Shown piece by piece: positions 32,975 through 45,538 of a DNA stretch of 64,000 nucleotides (the stretch's first letter is position 1; each line of letters opens with the position of its first letter). Where the stretch lies: NCBI GenBank assembly GCA_023014365.1, contig JAEBUN010000020.1, positions 744,001-808,000 of the forward strand. The letters are read 5' to 3'. The position numbers were made by a program, and so were the translations under genes. The notes beneath the pieces were generated by a model. That model did no database searches and was not told the DNA's origin. It saw only the letters and a program-made list of their open reading frames with translations. The stretch is from Lepiota brunneoincarnata. Taxonomy: Eukaryota; Basidiomycota; Agaricomycetes; Agaricales; Agaricaceae.

Positions 32975-35264
32975 ATGCCTGGGATGTTCTCCAATCTTGT
33001 CCTCGTTCTTGGACTAGCCTCTCTCGGTTTGTGCGCAATCCATGGTGCAATTGACGATGTCCCGAAATTGGACTGGGGCTTCATCATTGTCGGAGGTATG
33101 CAACCACCCTCTTGTTCAGCACACATCACCCAAATGATATATATGTCAATCCAGGAGGCACTGCTGGCTCCGTCCTGGCGAACAGACTAACAGAAAATCC
33201 AAAGTTCATTGTCCTCGTCATAGAAGCAGGACCTACGTATGTTCGGATTCTCTTCGTCTCCGTCAGCCGCAGTGCTAATTGTTCTTGTCTTCCAGGAATG
33301 AAGGTGTCCTCGACTCGATCGTTCCGGGTCTGCAAAACAACACTGCTCTATCACGGTTCGACTGGAATTTCACCACGACATCGCAACGGGGGCTGAACGG
33401 CCGTTCAGTTCCTTATCAACGCGGGCATATACTTGGTGGGAGTAGTTCCGTCAGTACGTTTATCCTCTACACAAAAGTATACGTCCAGCTTGCGAACTTT
33501 ACCGAGTATAGACGGTATGGTTTACACTCGAGGTTCTTCCTCCGATTTCGACCGTTTCGCAAGTGCGAGCGGGGACCGAGGATGGAGCTGGGACAGGCTC
33601 CAGCCATACTTCAGAAAGGTAATAAGCAAAGTCAAATTTCAGTTTGTCAGACTGCTGAATGCCCTACTCAGCACGAAAAACTCGAGGCCCCAGTCGATAA
33701 CCACAATACCAAAGGCCAATTCAACCCCGCCGTCCATAGCAAGACCGGAATGGTACCTGTAACACTCCCTGGATTCACCTTTAGTCCGGCCTTCGATGCG
33801 GCCACATTACAGGCGAGTAGAGAATTGGGTGGAGATTTCCAGTTCAATTTAGATTTGAATTCTGGTAGCCCGCTTGGGATTGGTACGTCCATTCCATGCT
33901 TCGCAATAGACGGTGATGGGGAGCCCCTGAGTAGGCTGGTTGCAATCTACCATTGGACATGATGGGACCAGAAGCAGCGCCGTAACAACGTACCTCAACT
34001 CACGAACGCAGTCTCGGAAAAACTTGCATATCGTAACCGACACCCGTGTCGCGCGTGTACTCAGGACGACTGGCAGCGATGCCAAACGCCAGGCCATCCG
34101 TACCGTCGAGATTCGCTTCCCAGACTCACAGCGCACTGTCCGTGTGACTGCATCTAAGGAAGTCATCTTGTCCGCCGGAACCATTGGCACCCCGCACATC
34201 CTCTTGAATTCTGGCATTGGTGACCAGAACGACTTGGAAGCGCTCAACATATCAGCAGTGTTGCATAATCCCAGCGTGGGGCGAAATCTTTCCGACCACC
34301 CGCTCACTTTCGCTGGATTTGGTTTGGCCCCCAACTCGATTGATCTAGGCCCTTGGGTAAAGTGGGTGGTTCAATAAATGGATAAGGGTAGAACCCGCAC
34401 TCACACTATTCCAATGGCAGCCTGAGCTCCGACCCAGCACTTCAAGCCCGGGCGCTGGAGCTTTGGAAGACGAATAGGACTGGACCGGACGTGAAGTTGC
34501 TTGCGGGTAATCATATTGCTTGGACACGTCTACCAGATAATTCGTCCATCTTCGAAGGATTCCCTGATCCTTCCTCAAGGTAGCAATTCTGCGCACATTG
34601 AGATCCTGTCGAGCGTGAGTTTTTCATGTCCTGACTTCAAATATTTAAACCATACCCAGGTATTTGGGGGCATCTATTTCTCCGTGATTATTCTTGTCAG
34701 CCCTGGCTCTCGTGAGTTGAACAGTGGTTTCCAAGCTCTGAAATAGTGGATGACGGAGACAAACAAAGGTGGCTCTATAACACTTCGATCCAATAACCCC
34801 TTCGACGATCCTCTAATCGACCCAGGATACTTCACCTCGGAATTTTTTTTTGACTTATTTGCCATACGCCAAGGTCTCAGGGACACCATACGGTTCACTA
34901 AAGCATCCGTTTGGGAGGGCATCATCACAGACATTGGGGACCCTTGGCCAATATAACTACCGACGCGGACATTGACGATTACATCAAAAATACCGGTACG
35001 ACGGGTCTCCATTCCGTAGGGACTGCTTCTATGTCACCCAAGGGCGCAGATTGGGGCGTGTTCGATCCTGATTTACTGGTGAAGAAGTTATCAGGATTGA
35101 GAATCGTCGACGCATCTATCATGGTGAGCCGCCTTTGTTGGAAGTTGGCTATACATACTGATTGGCGGGGAAATAGCCATATGTTCCCTGTGCGCATACA
35201 CAGGCCCCGGTGTATAGTCGTCGCGGAAAGAGCTGCAGATATGATTAAAGCTGCTTGGCATTGA
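32975..35264 (+). pseudogene. GMC oxidoreductase (aryl-alcohol-oxidase-like), multi-intron, frameshifted
   Basis: Start ATG 32975 gives a secretion signal (MPGMFSNLVLVLGLASLGLC). The FAD motif reads VGGGTAGSVLANRL across an intron at 33096-33152. Further introns of about 50-70 bp split the gene. Recognisable blocks are EAGPTNEGVLDS, GHILGGSSSVNGMVYTRG, the GMC signature SAGTIGTPHILLNSGIG (about 34170), and the two C-terminal active-site histidines (HSVGTASM about 35010; CAHTQAPVY about 35190). The end is AERAADMIKAAWH-stop. I see frame breaks at about 34580 (before SNSAHIEILSS), about 34937 (before PLANITTD) and about 35205 (after HTQAPVY). Such secreted flavoenzymes oxidise aryl alcohols and supply H2O2 in wood decay. 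It is probably inactive unless these indels are sequencing errors. Confidence 0.85.
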
Positions 35265-35753
35265 TTACCCGAACGCTAACTTAGGCATACCGTATAATGT
35301 GCTGTTTGGGGTTATGGCGCTGATGCCATTAATTTGTAAGTAGTTGGGATGTTAGGCATTAAGTACCGCGTTAGCCGTGCATGAACTATCTATCGACCCT
35401 GGCTCTAGAATAATATCTATAGTTTTACCCATCCAAAATGCCCAAGTAGCACGCCCAAACAGAGGGTGAGAAGAGAAGATTGAAGACAGCGAAGTTCCTG
35501 GGCTCGTATTTCAGAAATGCGTGGCGAACGCTTGAACCGATGTCCGAGAAGTTCTTTCTGACCCGATTGGCGTTTGCCGTCTGCCCCTTGCTCCTCCTTC
35601 TCGGCCCCCCTGCGGGCACGCCGAACTTCCCACTGAGTAAGCTCCCCGTCGCCGCCGAACCCTCCTCACCCCAATGCAGTCGCCGACAGCTCACCCCAAA
35701 TCCACACCTCATCCTTATCCCTAACCAGTCGGTGTGGTGTAGCATAGTCATTT
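35265..35753. other. Intergenic stretch between convergent genes
   Basis: No domain found. It separates the convergent GMC (+) and HNH (-) genes and would hold both 3' ends. Confidence 0.5.
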
Positions 35754-37194
35754 TTAAGCTAGTAGGCCCTCAAGTTTACGCATGAGCACATCATCGGATA
35801 CGAAAGGACCACCGAAATAGACAGGGACCAGAGTTATATCCTCATCCTCATCATCGACGAACTTGTCAAAGATTTCGGAAGCTCCGGAGGCATAGGCAAC
35901 CCGACTTAAGGCCAGCTGCAGGTTGCAGATCTGTGGGTCGGGGAGTGGAACTCGACCCCCGCCAGGGCCCTTTCCGAAGGCAATTTCGTCGTCATCTTTC
36001 AACTTAGCCCAGGGTACGAGTCGATCTGGTCGAACTATTCGATAGTGGTATTTCCACTACCCGAGACGTGAACTTAGGATCAACCAAAGCGAATTGGAAA
36101 GACTTGCCTCGTTATCTAAGAACCTTGCTTCGATCCCCCATGCCATGTACTTATCCATCATATCATGAGCGTCATTTTGGAGATTTAACGCATTGCAAGG
36201 GTTGTTGATATTCTTGAGAACGTATTGCGCTCCTATGGTGGAGCCCGTGAACGACTCGATTGCGACGTGAGTCTGTGTCTGGGGAACGCATGAGTAACCA
36301 ACAACACACCATCCGAGGGGCTGGGCTACCTTCGAGCTTACTGAGAATGGAATGATATGACAACAACGGGCCACCACCATCATCGGGGGAAAGAAGCATG
36401 CGCCCGTTATAAGGCAGTTATCACCATCACGGAGGAAGATCTACGATATACCTTTAGCCTTGCAGCCGGTGGATCAATGGGGGAAACGTGCCAAATTTTT
36501 CAAGGCTGATTGGCTCCTCTTGTTGACAGCCTGGTCTAATAATTCCTGAATCTCTTCAACTCGCTTATGATCTGGGGTAGGGTGAACGGTATCTTGAGGG
36601 GTTTTTCTCCCGCCAGGATTTCTGACTTGGAAAGGTGCGATATTAATGATAAGTTGCCTTCTTGAGAGAAAATGGCCGCATACATGCAATTACCAGGTGG
36701 GATAGGTAGTGGCTTGCAAGGTCCGTGAAACCGGTGATATTCTTATCCGAATTCTGCAGTTCTTGATAAATCATAGCTGCCCATTCATCTGGAGCCATGT
36801 TGCAGGTACCGACATACACCGGTACCGCTTGGAGACGGATTCAATCATATCGAATCTGTTTGGACCACAAAGGAAGCACACCTAATGCCTCTGCAGTCGA
36901 ATTTTCACAACGGCCAAGCTCAAATATGAACTCCCTCGCTATGGTTTCTGGCGATGGAGCATGTTCGATCAGAGCCAGCAGCAAGCGGTGGGCAGGCAAA
37001 CTGAAGGTTGACGTTGCTGCTCCAATACGTTTGGCGATTCCCAGAGGTGAAATTTTGGCAGGCCCTTCATCTATCCGTTTCAAAATCGCTAAAGCATAGG
37101 GTGTCGGAGAGAATTGCATAGGTGCTCGAACCAAGTCAAGGTGTAAGGAGAGACTGACGCGTGACATCATCGACGCGTGACGTTGTGAAAACAA
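35754..37194 (-). CDS. HNH-nuclease-domain protein of the fungal type
   Basis: Minus-strand exons: about 37194-36841 (MFSQRHASMM start); about 36830-36700 (VPVYVGTCNMAPDEWAAMIY); 36660-36474 (ending AVNKRSQSALKN); 36439-36057; and 36002-35754. The fourth exon opens after an intron acceptor TCGTAG with IFLRDGDNCLITGAC, followed by ARCCHIIPFSVSSK and NPCNALNLQNDAHDMMDK, then WGIEA. This matches the spacing of fungal HNH domains (RDG-x-C-x2-TG, HIIPF, NA-x-NL-x5-H). The final exon (FGKGPGGGRVPLPDPQICNL) is typical of these proteins. Function is unknown; a nuclease role is inferred from the fold. No certain frameshift seen, but splice sites were judged by eye. It is convergent with the GMC gene. 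Confidence 0.65.
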
Positions 37195-38335
37195 AGGCCA
37201 TTCGGTTGCTTACAGAGTTAGCCCCGGACGGCTCTGTTAAGGCTTAATCAGGAGGAGAATCCACCCACCCACAACGATGCAGGAGTGCAGGGCTGTCGAC
37301 CATGTGGGACTCAGGAATATGTTTACATGTAGAGATTGTGTCCGACCACCCCAGGCGTCTACTATCATAGGTCACCTACTCGGCCACCCTGGGTACTCGG
37401 CCACTGCAGTATTTGACGGCCAGTTCACAAACAAATTGGGGCACTGTGTGCTCAAATCTCTAGCATTTAGGCAAGGGAAGCGACATACAAGCGCTGGTTC
37501 TCTGGGGTTATCCCTTTTCGCGATATGATGTGATCATCTGGGGTTGTGGTGTGTTTTGGCATGTTTTCTTAAGCTGCTGATGCTACCCGATATGGTAATG
37601 CATCCACGCAACAGCCGTTTTTTGCCCCCCTCCCCTCAAACTTGCTGCATGCATGCCTCGCCTCACTCACTCAATGACCTGCCACCATTGCTTGCAGTTT
37701 ACCCCCGTTCAACATCCTAAGCCCTGCTGCAAGGCTGACTGACTGACCTTCTTGATGCCTGTAAACATGTGAAAGATGCCTGGCAATCGCGAGCTCGAGG
37801 GCCAACGCAGGCACTCGTGCTCAATGGTATGTTTTTGCCATACCATTTTCATTCATTTGATGCCTTGTTCTTATTTTTACGGATTTTTTTACTTCCGGTA
37901 TGTGCATGCATACGTTAAACGGCTGTTTTCTGCATGTTTGCCATCACGAATGCGTTTCCGGTGCTGAGGTGCCACTGAGGCAAGAACGGGATTCTTGGTG
38001 TGTAGTCCTGCTATTGAACTCAATTAGAACGCCTTCTCAACATGCCTGCCTCAGGTTTTTAATGTTTGCATGCTGACCTCCATGTGGCACTAGAGCGGTT
38101 GTTTCTTTCAACTTTGCCTGCGTTTCAAGTATGCGTACATGCAAAAAACATTCACAATGTCCCTACCATACATGCCTACCATGCATTGTTACAGTGTTTC
38201 TTGCTTCCGGATGTCCTGCAGCGTCACAGATCATAAATACACACACTTTCATTGAATGACCCCCCAAACTCAAACTTGAACTCAATTCCAATCCAAATCA
38301 CCTCACTGTCCTCAGTCCATCATAACTACATCATG
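37195..38335. other. Region left of Gypsy-1B, presumed 5' part of the pogo-A element
   Basis: No coding motif. It is rich in short GCATGC/CATGCC words (about 37640-38190), which may be subterminal repeats of the pogo-type element whose transposase starts across the Gypsy-1B insertion. I could not find its terminal inverted repeat. Confidence 0.4.
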
Positions 38336-38997
38336 TGTCATATCCATGCCAACTCAAAGTCTAATCATTTAAACTTCGGCTTCTCGACTCCACGTGTGTT
38401 CCACACAATAACCCTCTGCCCTCCGACTCGGCCCCGACCTGCTCCGACCACGACCCACTGCCCCGATCACGCGACCACCTCCACACGTGCCGTGGTCACC
38501 TGACCCTCAGTGTCTCATACCCCCATCTCCATTTCCCGTCCGTAGTCAAGATACGTTATTAGTCTCCATACCTGTACCCATTTCCATTCCATTTGTAATC
38601 TGTTTGTAATCCGTTTGTAACTAGATCGGTCTCCGCTTTGCTCCGCACGTAGTCAGTATGAGTCATAGTTCATAAGGCCAGTAGTATATATACCGTAGGT
38701 ACTTGGCTTGTACTCCTCAGTCTGATAATCGAATCGAGCAGCAGACCAGCTCCCTGTTCTCTATCCTCTCCTCTCTTCTGCCTCGCTCCTGCTTCGGCCC
38801 CGACTTCCTGAAATACGGACTAGGACAGTAGGAGGGCACAGCACATACGCTGAGGCTGCAAGTCCAACCCCCCGCCCGATGTACTCCGCCTCGGTCCCGA
38901 AGTCTACGTACTGACTTCGCCCTGTCCCCCGGTTACCTTATATCAAGGTTACCACCCCAACCCTCCGCCTCGGTCCTGACCCGCACTGGCTCTAACA
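38336..38997 (+). repeat. 5' LTR of Gypsy-1B
   Basis: 662 bp, TGTCATATCC to CTCTAACA. The inferred transcript start AGTCTGATAAT is at 38719-38729. Confidence 0.95.
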
Positions 38998-38999
38998 GT

Positions 39000-39010
39000 A
39001 TTATCAGACT
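39000..39010 (+). other. Self-primer binding site of Gypsy-1B
   Basis: ATTATCAGACT, two bases after the LTR end, complementary to 38719-38729. Its conservation in the older copy supports a function. Confidence 0.65.
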
Positions 39011-39050
39011 CACACTCCTCCTGTCCACCACACTCTGAATCTTTCTAACC

Positions 39051-42000
39051 ATGGTCTCTTGAACAGTTACCTGTACTCGCACTCTGGTAACTCCAGCCGC
39101 TCGCCGTAGCAAACGCATAACTCAACAACCTCCTTCTGAGGAACTGCAACCCAGCTCCCTGAGGGCTTCTTGCTCTTGCCGACAACCAGTCGTGCCCTCA
39201 ACTCCAGACCATTTTTCTGAAGATATACAACCTTCATTATTCCGGACTCCTGACGGCCCCGACAATGGCCCTGACCCCAATCCTGATCCCAGCGACCCTG
39301 GTGATCCCGATGACTATCCTGACAACGGGGACGGGCCCCTGGGAGACGACGAACCATCAGACAACAGCGACAACAACAACAACATTCCACCTGGCAACAC
39401 CCGAGATGACCATGATAGACTCATACTCCGAGTTTTCCAATGCATAGCCGATCAAATGGACAGCTGTGGGAACTCTCAAGCCCCACAGCCTCCTCGAACT
39501 CCCTGTACCAAAGCTCGCAAACCTGACATCTTTACAGGTTCCGACCCCGCCAAACTCAAACCCTTCCTCTTCCAATGCCGACTCTATTTCCATACCAACC
39601 CAGCCCAGTTTGCAATCCCTGCCACCAAGGTCAACTTCGCGTTGACATACCTCACAGGCGTGGCACAGCAACACTTCGAAATCGGCCTCGACGAGTCTGA
39701 CAACCACAGGAATAATGCACAACTGGATCGAGGACTGGGACCAGTTCACCCTGGAACTGCAGACCAATTTCGGTCCCGCGGATCCGACCGGAGAAGCTGC
39801 TGAGCAGTTCGACTCCCTCCGAATGCGCTACGACAAGAAAATCGCCATCTACAACGTCGACTTTCTCCGCCTAGCTGGCCAACTCCACTGGGGTGACTGA
39901 AGTATTTTGTCACTGCTACTACAAAGGCCTCCCCGACCGCATCCAGGACATTCTGTCCAATCGGCCCGATGGCAAGCCCTGACACCTTCATCGAAATGCG
40001 AAGCAGCAGCGATGAAGATCGACGCTCACTACTGGGAATGCCAACGCGAGAAGGCCCGCGCCAAAGCCGCTTCGGACCTGACCACCTCTAGGAAACCTGG
40101 AGGTAACCCATCCCCTTCCACCTCGACCAACCCGCAACCTGCCGCCAAGCCTGCCAATAGTAACAGAGGCAGCATGCCCAACACCAGCTTCAAGGGCAAT
40201 CCGCCCAACCCATCTGCCGGTCAGAAATTGGCCCCACCCAAATCCGACCTTACTAGTAAACTTGGTAAGGATGGTAAATTAACCCCTGAGGAACGTCAAT
40301 GACGTTTCGACAATAACCTCTGCCTTGTCTGCGCAGATCCCAATCACAGGGCTGCCAACTGCAACAAGAAGAAATTCCCTGATGCCAAGGCTAAAGGCCG
40401 ACAGGCTCAGCTCCCTGAGACAGACACGCCTGACTCTCCCGAGCTCGGAAAAATAGTTGGTGGTCCTCAGGCCTCTGCACAGACTGAGGATCGCATTGAA
40501 CTCTGCTGTGCTCCAGAGAGTTTCTGTCTCAATGCGTCCGCTCTTTCCGACCCAAACTCTTTTCATCTTACATTAACTTCTCCTTTAGTTACTTCTTTAT
40601 CTCCTGTTTCCACTTCCATACTCTCCGCTTCGGACCCGCTTTCTGCAACAGACAATGTAGTTAGTTCTGATTTCTCTTCTCTTTCTCCTTTCAAAGCTCT
40701 TGTTGATAGTGGTTCTACTCACTGTTTTGTGGACTCATCTTTTGTTCGTTCTCATAGTATTCCAACCTCGTCCACCCTGGCTATTGAACTTCAGTTATTT
40801 GATGGGACCTCAAATGCCTACATTACAGAGCTTGCACAACTGCCTGTATCTTTCCCCTCCGGTGAATCTATCATTTTGGACACTTATGTCACCTGGCTCG
40901 ACTCTTCCTATTCTGTGGTCTTAGGACACAACTGGCTCACCCGCTACAATCCGTTGATTGACTGGGCTTTGGGCAGTATTACTTTCCGGCCATCCCTACT
41001 TGAGAATCCTGCTTCCGTCTCTACCTGCATTGCACCCGCATCGGCCCCGCCTATGGCCACCCCTGACTCTCCTGACCTAGGTTCACCACCCCTGTCCGGG
41101 ACCTCGTCCCAACCTGTCCCCATTGCAAAACCACATATCTCCTTGATAAACGCTCCTGCCTTTATCCGCGCTGCCAAGCTCCCTGGCTCCCAACAATTCC
41201 GAATTAACCTCTCCGCTGCCTCCGCGTCGGCCGCATCTTCTTCTGTCTCCGATGACCTGGTTGACCTCTCGTCTATCCCTGAGGAATACCATGAGTTCGC
41301 TGATGTTTTCAGTAAATTGCGTGCTGACACACTTGCTCCACACCGCCCTTACAACCTCCAGATTAACCTAGAGGACGGCGGTCAGCCTCTGGTCGGTACC
41401 ATTTATTCCCTTTCACAATCAGAGCTTGGAGCTCTACATGATTTTATTGACGAACATTTATCCATTGGGTTCATTCGCCCTTCCACTTCTCCTCATGGAG
41501 CCCTGGTCCTCTTCGTCAAGAAAAAGGACGGCTCCCTCTGTTTATGTGTTGATTTTAGAGGTCTCAACCGTATTACCAAGAAGGACCATTACCCCCTTCC
41601 ACTCATCTCCGACCTCTTAGACTCCCCTCGCAAAGCCCTGCAGTATATACCAAAATCGACCTCCGTCACGCTTACCATCTAGTCCGCGTTGCTGATGGCG
41701 ACTGAATGGAAGACCGCCTTTCGGACCCGCTACGGCTCCTTTGAATGGATGGTTATGCCTTTCAGCCTCACCAACGCCCCCGCCACCTTCCAGTGGTTCA
41801 TGAATAATATATTCAAGGACATGCTTGACGTCTGCGTTACTATCTATCTTGACAACATTCTGATATACTCCGACAATCACAGTATCCACCTGTGACCAAG
41901 TCAGGGAGGTCCTCAAGTGGCTCCGACAACACGGTCTATATGCCCGCCCCAACAAATGCCAGTTCCACTCTGACACAGTGGAATACCTCAGTTACATCCT

Positions 42001-44267
42001 TTCCCCTGATGGTCTCTGAATGGACCAATCTAAGGTCAAGGCCATCCAGGAGTGGCCGGAACCCAAGAAAGTCAAGGATATCCAATCCTTCTTAGGTTTT
42101 GCCAATTTCTATCGTCGTTTCATCCATGGTTACTCCGACATCGTCGTTCCGCTCACTCGCCTCACCTGCAAAGACGTGAAATGGAATTTCACTGACGAAT
42201 GCCGTGAAGCCTTTAACTCCCTGAAGGAAGCATTCATATCTGCCCCCGTCCTCACTCCTTGGGCCCCCGACGCCCAGATCATTGTCGAGACCGACGCCTC
42301 CGACTACGCCCTTGCGGCTATCCTCTCTATCATCACTGATAATGGGGAGGTTCATCCCGTTGCATTCCATTCCCGCACCTTTAACACGGCCGAACTTAAT
42401 TATGACACCCACGACAAGGAACTCTTGGCGATATTCGAGGCTTTTCGTATCTGGCGGCACTATCTTGAGGGTGCCCCTCTTACTATTGACGTAGTCACCG
42501 ACCACAAAAACCTCGAATACTTCTGCACCACCAAGATCCTCACTCGCCGCCAAGCTCGTTGGTCCAAGTTCCTATCCCAATTCCACCTCGTCATCCGGTT
42601 CTGACCCGGCTGCCTTGGCACCAAGCCTGACGCCCTAACTAGACAATGGGACGTCTACCCTAAAGGGGGGAATAGCGACTATGCATCAGTCAACCCACAC
42701 AATTTCTGACCCGTATTCACCCATGAACAGCTCGTGGCCTCTGTCCGCGCCACCACTCTTTACACCCCTTTCCTTCGCGCAGCTGTAGTCATGGACCTCG
42801 ATCAGCTACACCGCGATATCCTCACCACCCTACCAGCGGATCCGACCACTTCTGCCCACCTTGCCAGCCCAGAAGGCCGTTGGTCAGTCAACGATAAAGG
42901 TTTCCTCCTCCTAGACGACAGAATCTATGTCCCTGACGCCGACAATCTCTGACTTCGGGTCCTCCAGTACAAGCATGACCATGTCCTAGCTGGCCACTTC
43001 GGTCAGAATAAAATGCTGGAACTCATCTGGCGCGAATACACCTGGCCTAGTGTCCGCACCTTCGTCAAAGATTTCTGTAAGTCTTGTGTCACCTGTATGA
43101 GGTCTAAACCCCAGCGCCACCGCCCCTATGGTCTCCTCAAGCAACTCCCCATCCCTGAACGCCCTTGGAATTCAATCTCCATGGACTTCATCGAGAAACT
43201 CCCCGCCTCCTCCGGCTACGATGCCATCCTAGTAATAGTCGACAGACTCACCAAGCAATCCTTATTCATCCCCACCTATGATACCGTCACCTCCTCCAAC
43301 CTCGCCCACCTATTCATCCTCCACGTCATCTCCAAGCATGGCATACCCGAACATGTTACCTCCGACCGCAGCTCCGAATTTGTCTCTCACTTCTTCTGCT
43401 CATTGGGACAAGCCCTCGACATGAAACTACACTTCACTTCGGGCTACCACCCAGAAGGTGACAGGACAGACAGAACTGCACCAACCAGACCCTGGAACAA
43501 TATCTCCGGGTCTATTGTAACTACCAACAGGACAATTGGTCTGAATTACTACCACTAGCTGAGTTTGCTTACAACAATGCTCCTAGTGCCACCACCGGTA
43601 TCTCCCCGTTCTTCAGCTAATAAAGGATACCATCCAAACATCACAGTTCATCCTGAACGCAATCTCGCCTCCGCTCGGGCCCACCATTTTGCTGTTGACC
43701 TCGATGACCTACATACCACCTTGAAGTCTGAAATATTGCTAGCCCAGCAACACTATCAGACCTCCGCCGAACATCCGCCGACTCCCTGCCCCAGACTTCA
43801 AGGTCGGACAAAAGGTATTCGTGAAAGCCCAATTTTTCTGCACTACCCGTCCTTCCAAAAAACTCTCCGAAAAGTTCCTTGGACCTTACAAGATCATTGC
43901 CCAAGCAGGGACTCACTCCTTCACACTCCAACTTCCTGATTCCATGCGTGGAGTACACCCAGTCTTCCATGTTTCTATGCTTGAACCTGGCCACACCTAA
44001 TACCATACCAGCCCAATTGGACCCGCCACCTGCACCAGTTTCTATCGACAGCAAACCAGAATACGAAGATCAGCTCACATCATCGACTCAAAGATTGATC
44101 GGTGCCGCGCATGCAAACTCCTCTACAAAGTCATTTGGTTAGGTTATGAAGACACCGAAGAAGAGTCTTCAGTGGTTACTGGCTACCGAGCTTGAACATG
44201 CCATAGATTTAGTAGAGGTTTTCCATTCCTCTTACCCCGATAAGCCTGGCCCCCTCCATTCACTCTG
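39051..44267 (+). pseudogene. gag-pol: Gag-Pol of Gypsy-1B, many stops and frameshifts
   Basis: ATG 39051 is followed at once by TGA (39060-39062) where 1A has CGA. The zinc knuckle [14 protein letters not shown] is at about 40322, and gag continues in frame into pol ([14 protein letters not shown]), showing the ancestral Gag-Pol fusion. Protease [10 protein letters not shown] is at about 40697. The RT motif reads YLDNILIY at about 41845, with Asn for the second catalytic Asp. Integrase and chromodomain are recognisable to the TGA at 44265. In-frame TGA at 40300, 42018, 42602 and 42951 replace CGA, and frames jump at 39897, 39979, 41638, 41702, 41890, 43462, 43615 and 44167. It is dead. Confidence 0.92.
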
Positions 44268-44272
44268 AGTTT

Positions 44273-45405
44273 TCCACTGATCACCCACCACACCAAGAAA
44301 CAAAAAATTTATTGGACAAGTACAAACTACCTGTCCGTGTCGTTCCCAGAGGTGCAGGGCGGCACCGCCGCATCCTCCATCATACCTCACACCTCCTCTT
44401 CCGAAATGCCTCCAATGCTCTCCGACTCCTCCAACTCCTCCGACTCCTCCGTCTCCTCCGTCTCCGTAATACCCCTACTCGACCAGTTACCATCCACCTG
44501 TGCCTCCCAATGCCGCAACTGTTCATAGCAGGCCAGCTGTCAGCTCGAACCTTGTCTACCCTCTCCCCCAATCGAGTGATGGCCTGTGCAAGCCGCACCT
44601 CCATGATATTGACCCGCTTGAGGGTCTTCTGGTGCCCCTCCTTGATAAGTCGCTTCAGCTCTACGGGATCATTTGGTCAGCAAACCTCGCAGTCAGAAAC
44701 TCCTCACTCACCTTCAAATTGTTGGCCTGACATCCCCCCGGCCCCGCTCGGCTCCGTCTCCTCTTGACCCCCACACCATTTTTTCATTTTGCTGCACCAA
44801 CAGCAACTCCTGGTGTTACTAAAAAAACTATCAGTATGTAGCCTGGAAACCCTCAAAATGACTTACCCGCCGGCGACCTCACACGGGACCTCGTCTCGCT
44901 GGCACCTCCAGCAGGGGTTCTCGCCCCTGAATACGTTCGCATGGCCCCATCACAGGGCCGCCCTCGCCTTTGCCTTCCCCTTACCCTTATCCCCTGAATC
45001 CCCGGAGGCCTCCTCCTCCTCCTCCTCCTCATCTCTCGCCTCGTCCCTATCTGTGTATTCGGAATCCGACTCCTCCATATCTATCTGCATCGGTTCTTCC
45101 GACGGACGGCTCAACGAGGCCCCCGTAGTCGTTGCGACGAGTCGGGCCCGAATCGCCCGACGCTCTGCCTCGGCAGCCTCATCTTGTTGCCACCTGATAT
45201 CTTCTGCCATATGCTCTCTCACCCGCTCCTCCACTTGTCGCTGGTGCAGCGCTATCATCCGCTGCCGCTCCTCCTCCTCTCGTTGCTCCTCCTCCTCCAG
45301 CCTCTCGATTTCCAGCCGCTCTCGCTCCTCTCGCTCCGCCTTCTCCCTCAACAATTGCGCCTTGCGCTCCACAGTGGTCAGTTGTCGGGAGGGTTGTCTG
45401 CTCAT
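44273..45405 (-). pseudogene. Antisense gene inside Gypsy-1B: acidic coiled-coil protein with Zn(II)2Cys6-type cysteine spacing
   Basis: On the minus strand, ATG 45405 opens MSRQPSRQLTTVERKAQLLR. A long Glu/Arg coiled coil (residues about 10-75), an acidic segment and a basic KGKGKAKAR follow. After one TGA (44952-44950, probably an old CGA) comes WGHANVFRGENPCWRCQRDEVPC. A 57-bp intron (44866-44810, GTAAGT...CCAG) joins to SCCWCSKMKKWCGG. The cysteines follow C-x2-C-x6-C-x6-C-x2-C-x6-C, the pattern of fungal Zn2Cys6 DNA-binding clusters. A further intron (about 44710-44660) leads to LKRLIKEGHQKTLKRVNIMEV and, after a frameshift, an acidic tail SEEEV and NDTDR-stop. It is nearly complete but has one nonsense codon and one frame break. 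Role unknown: regulation of the element or of its host chromatin are guesses. Confidence 0.7.
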
Positions 45406-45457
45406 GGGAGTAAGAGGTCAAGTTGTGTTTTTTTTGGAATCGAACCAGTTCACCATT

Positions 45458-45465
45458 TTTATACC
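45458..45465 (-). promoter_or_regulatory. TATA box for the antisense gene
   Basis: TATAAAAA on the minus strand lies 53-60 bp upstream of the antisense ATG and just outside the 3' LTR, so the gene seems to have its own promoter. Confidence 0.5.
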
Positions 45466-45538
45466 CTGTCGGAACTTTCCGATGGGCCCCAGCCTAGACC
45501 GCCTTGGGCCTCGAGGCTCAGCCCTAAAGGGGGGGCAC

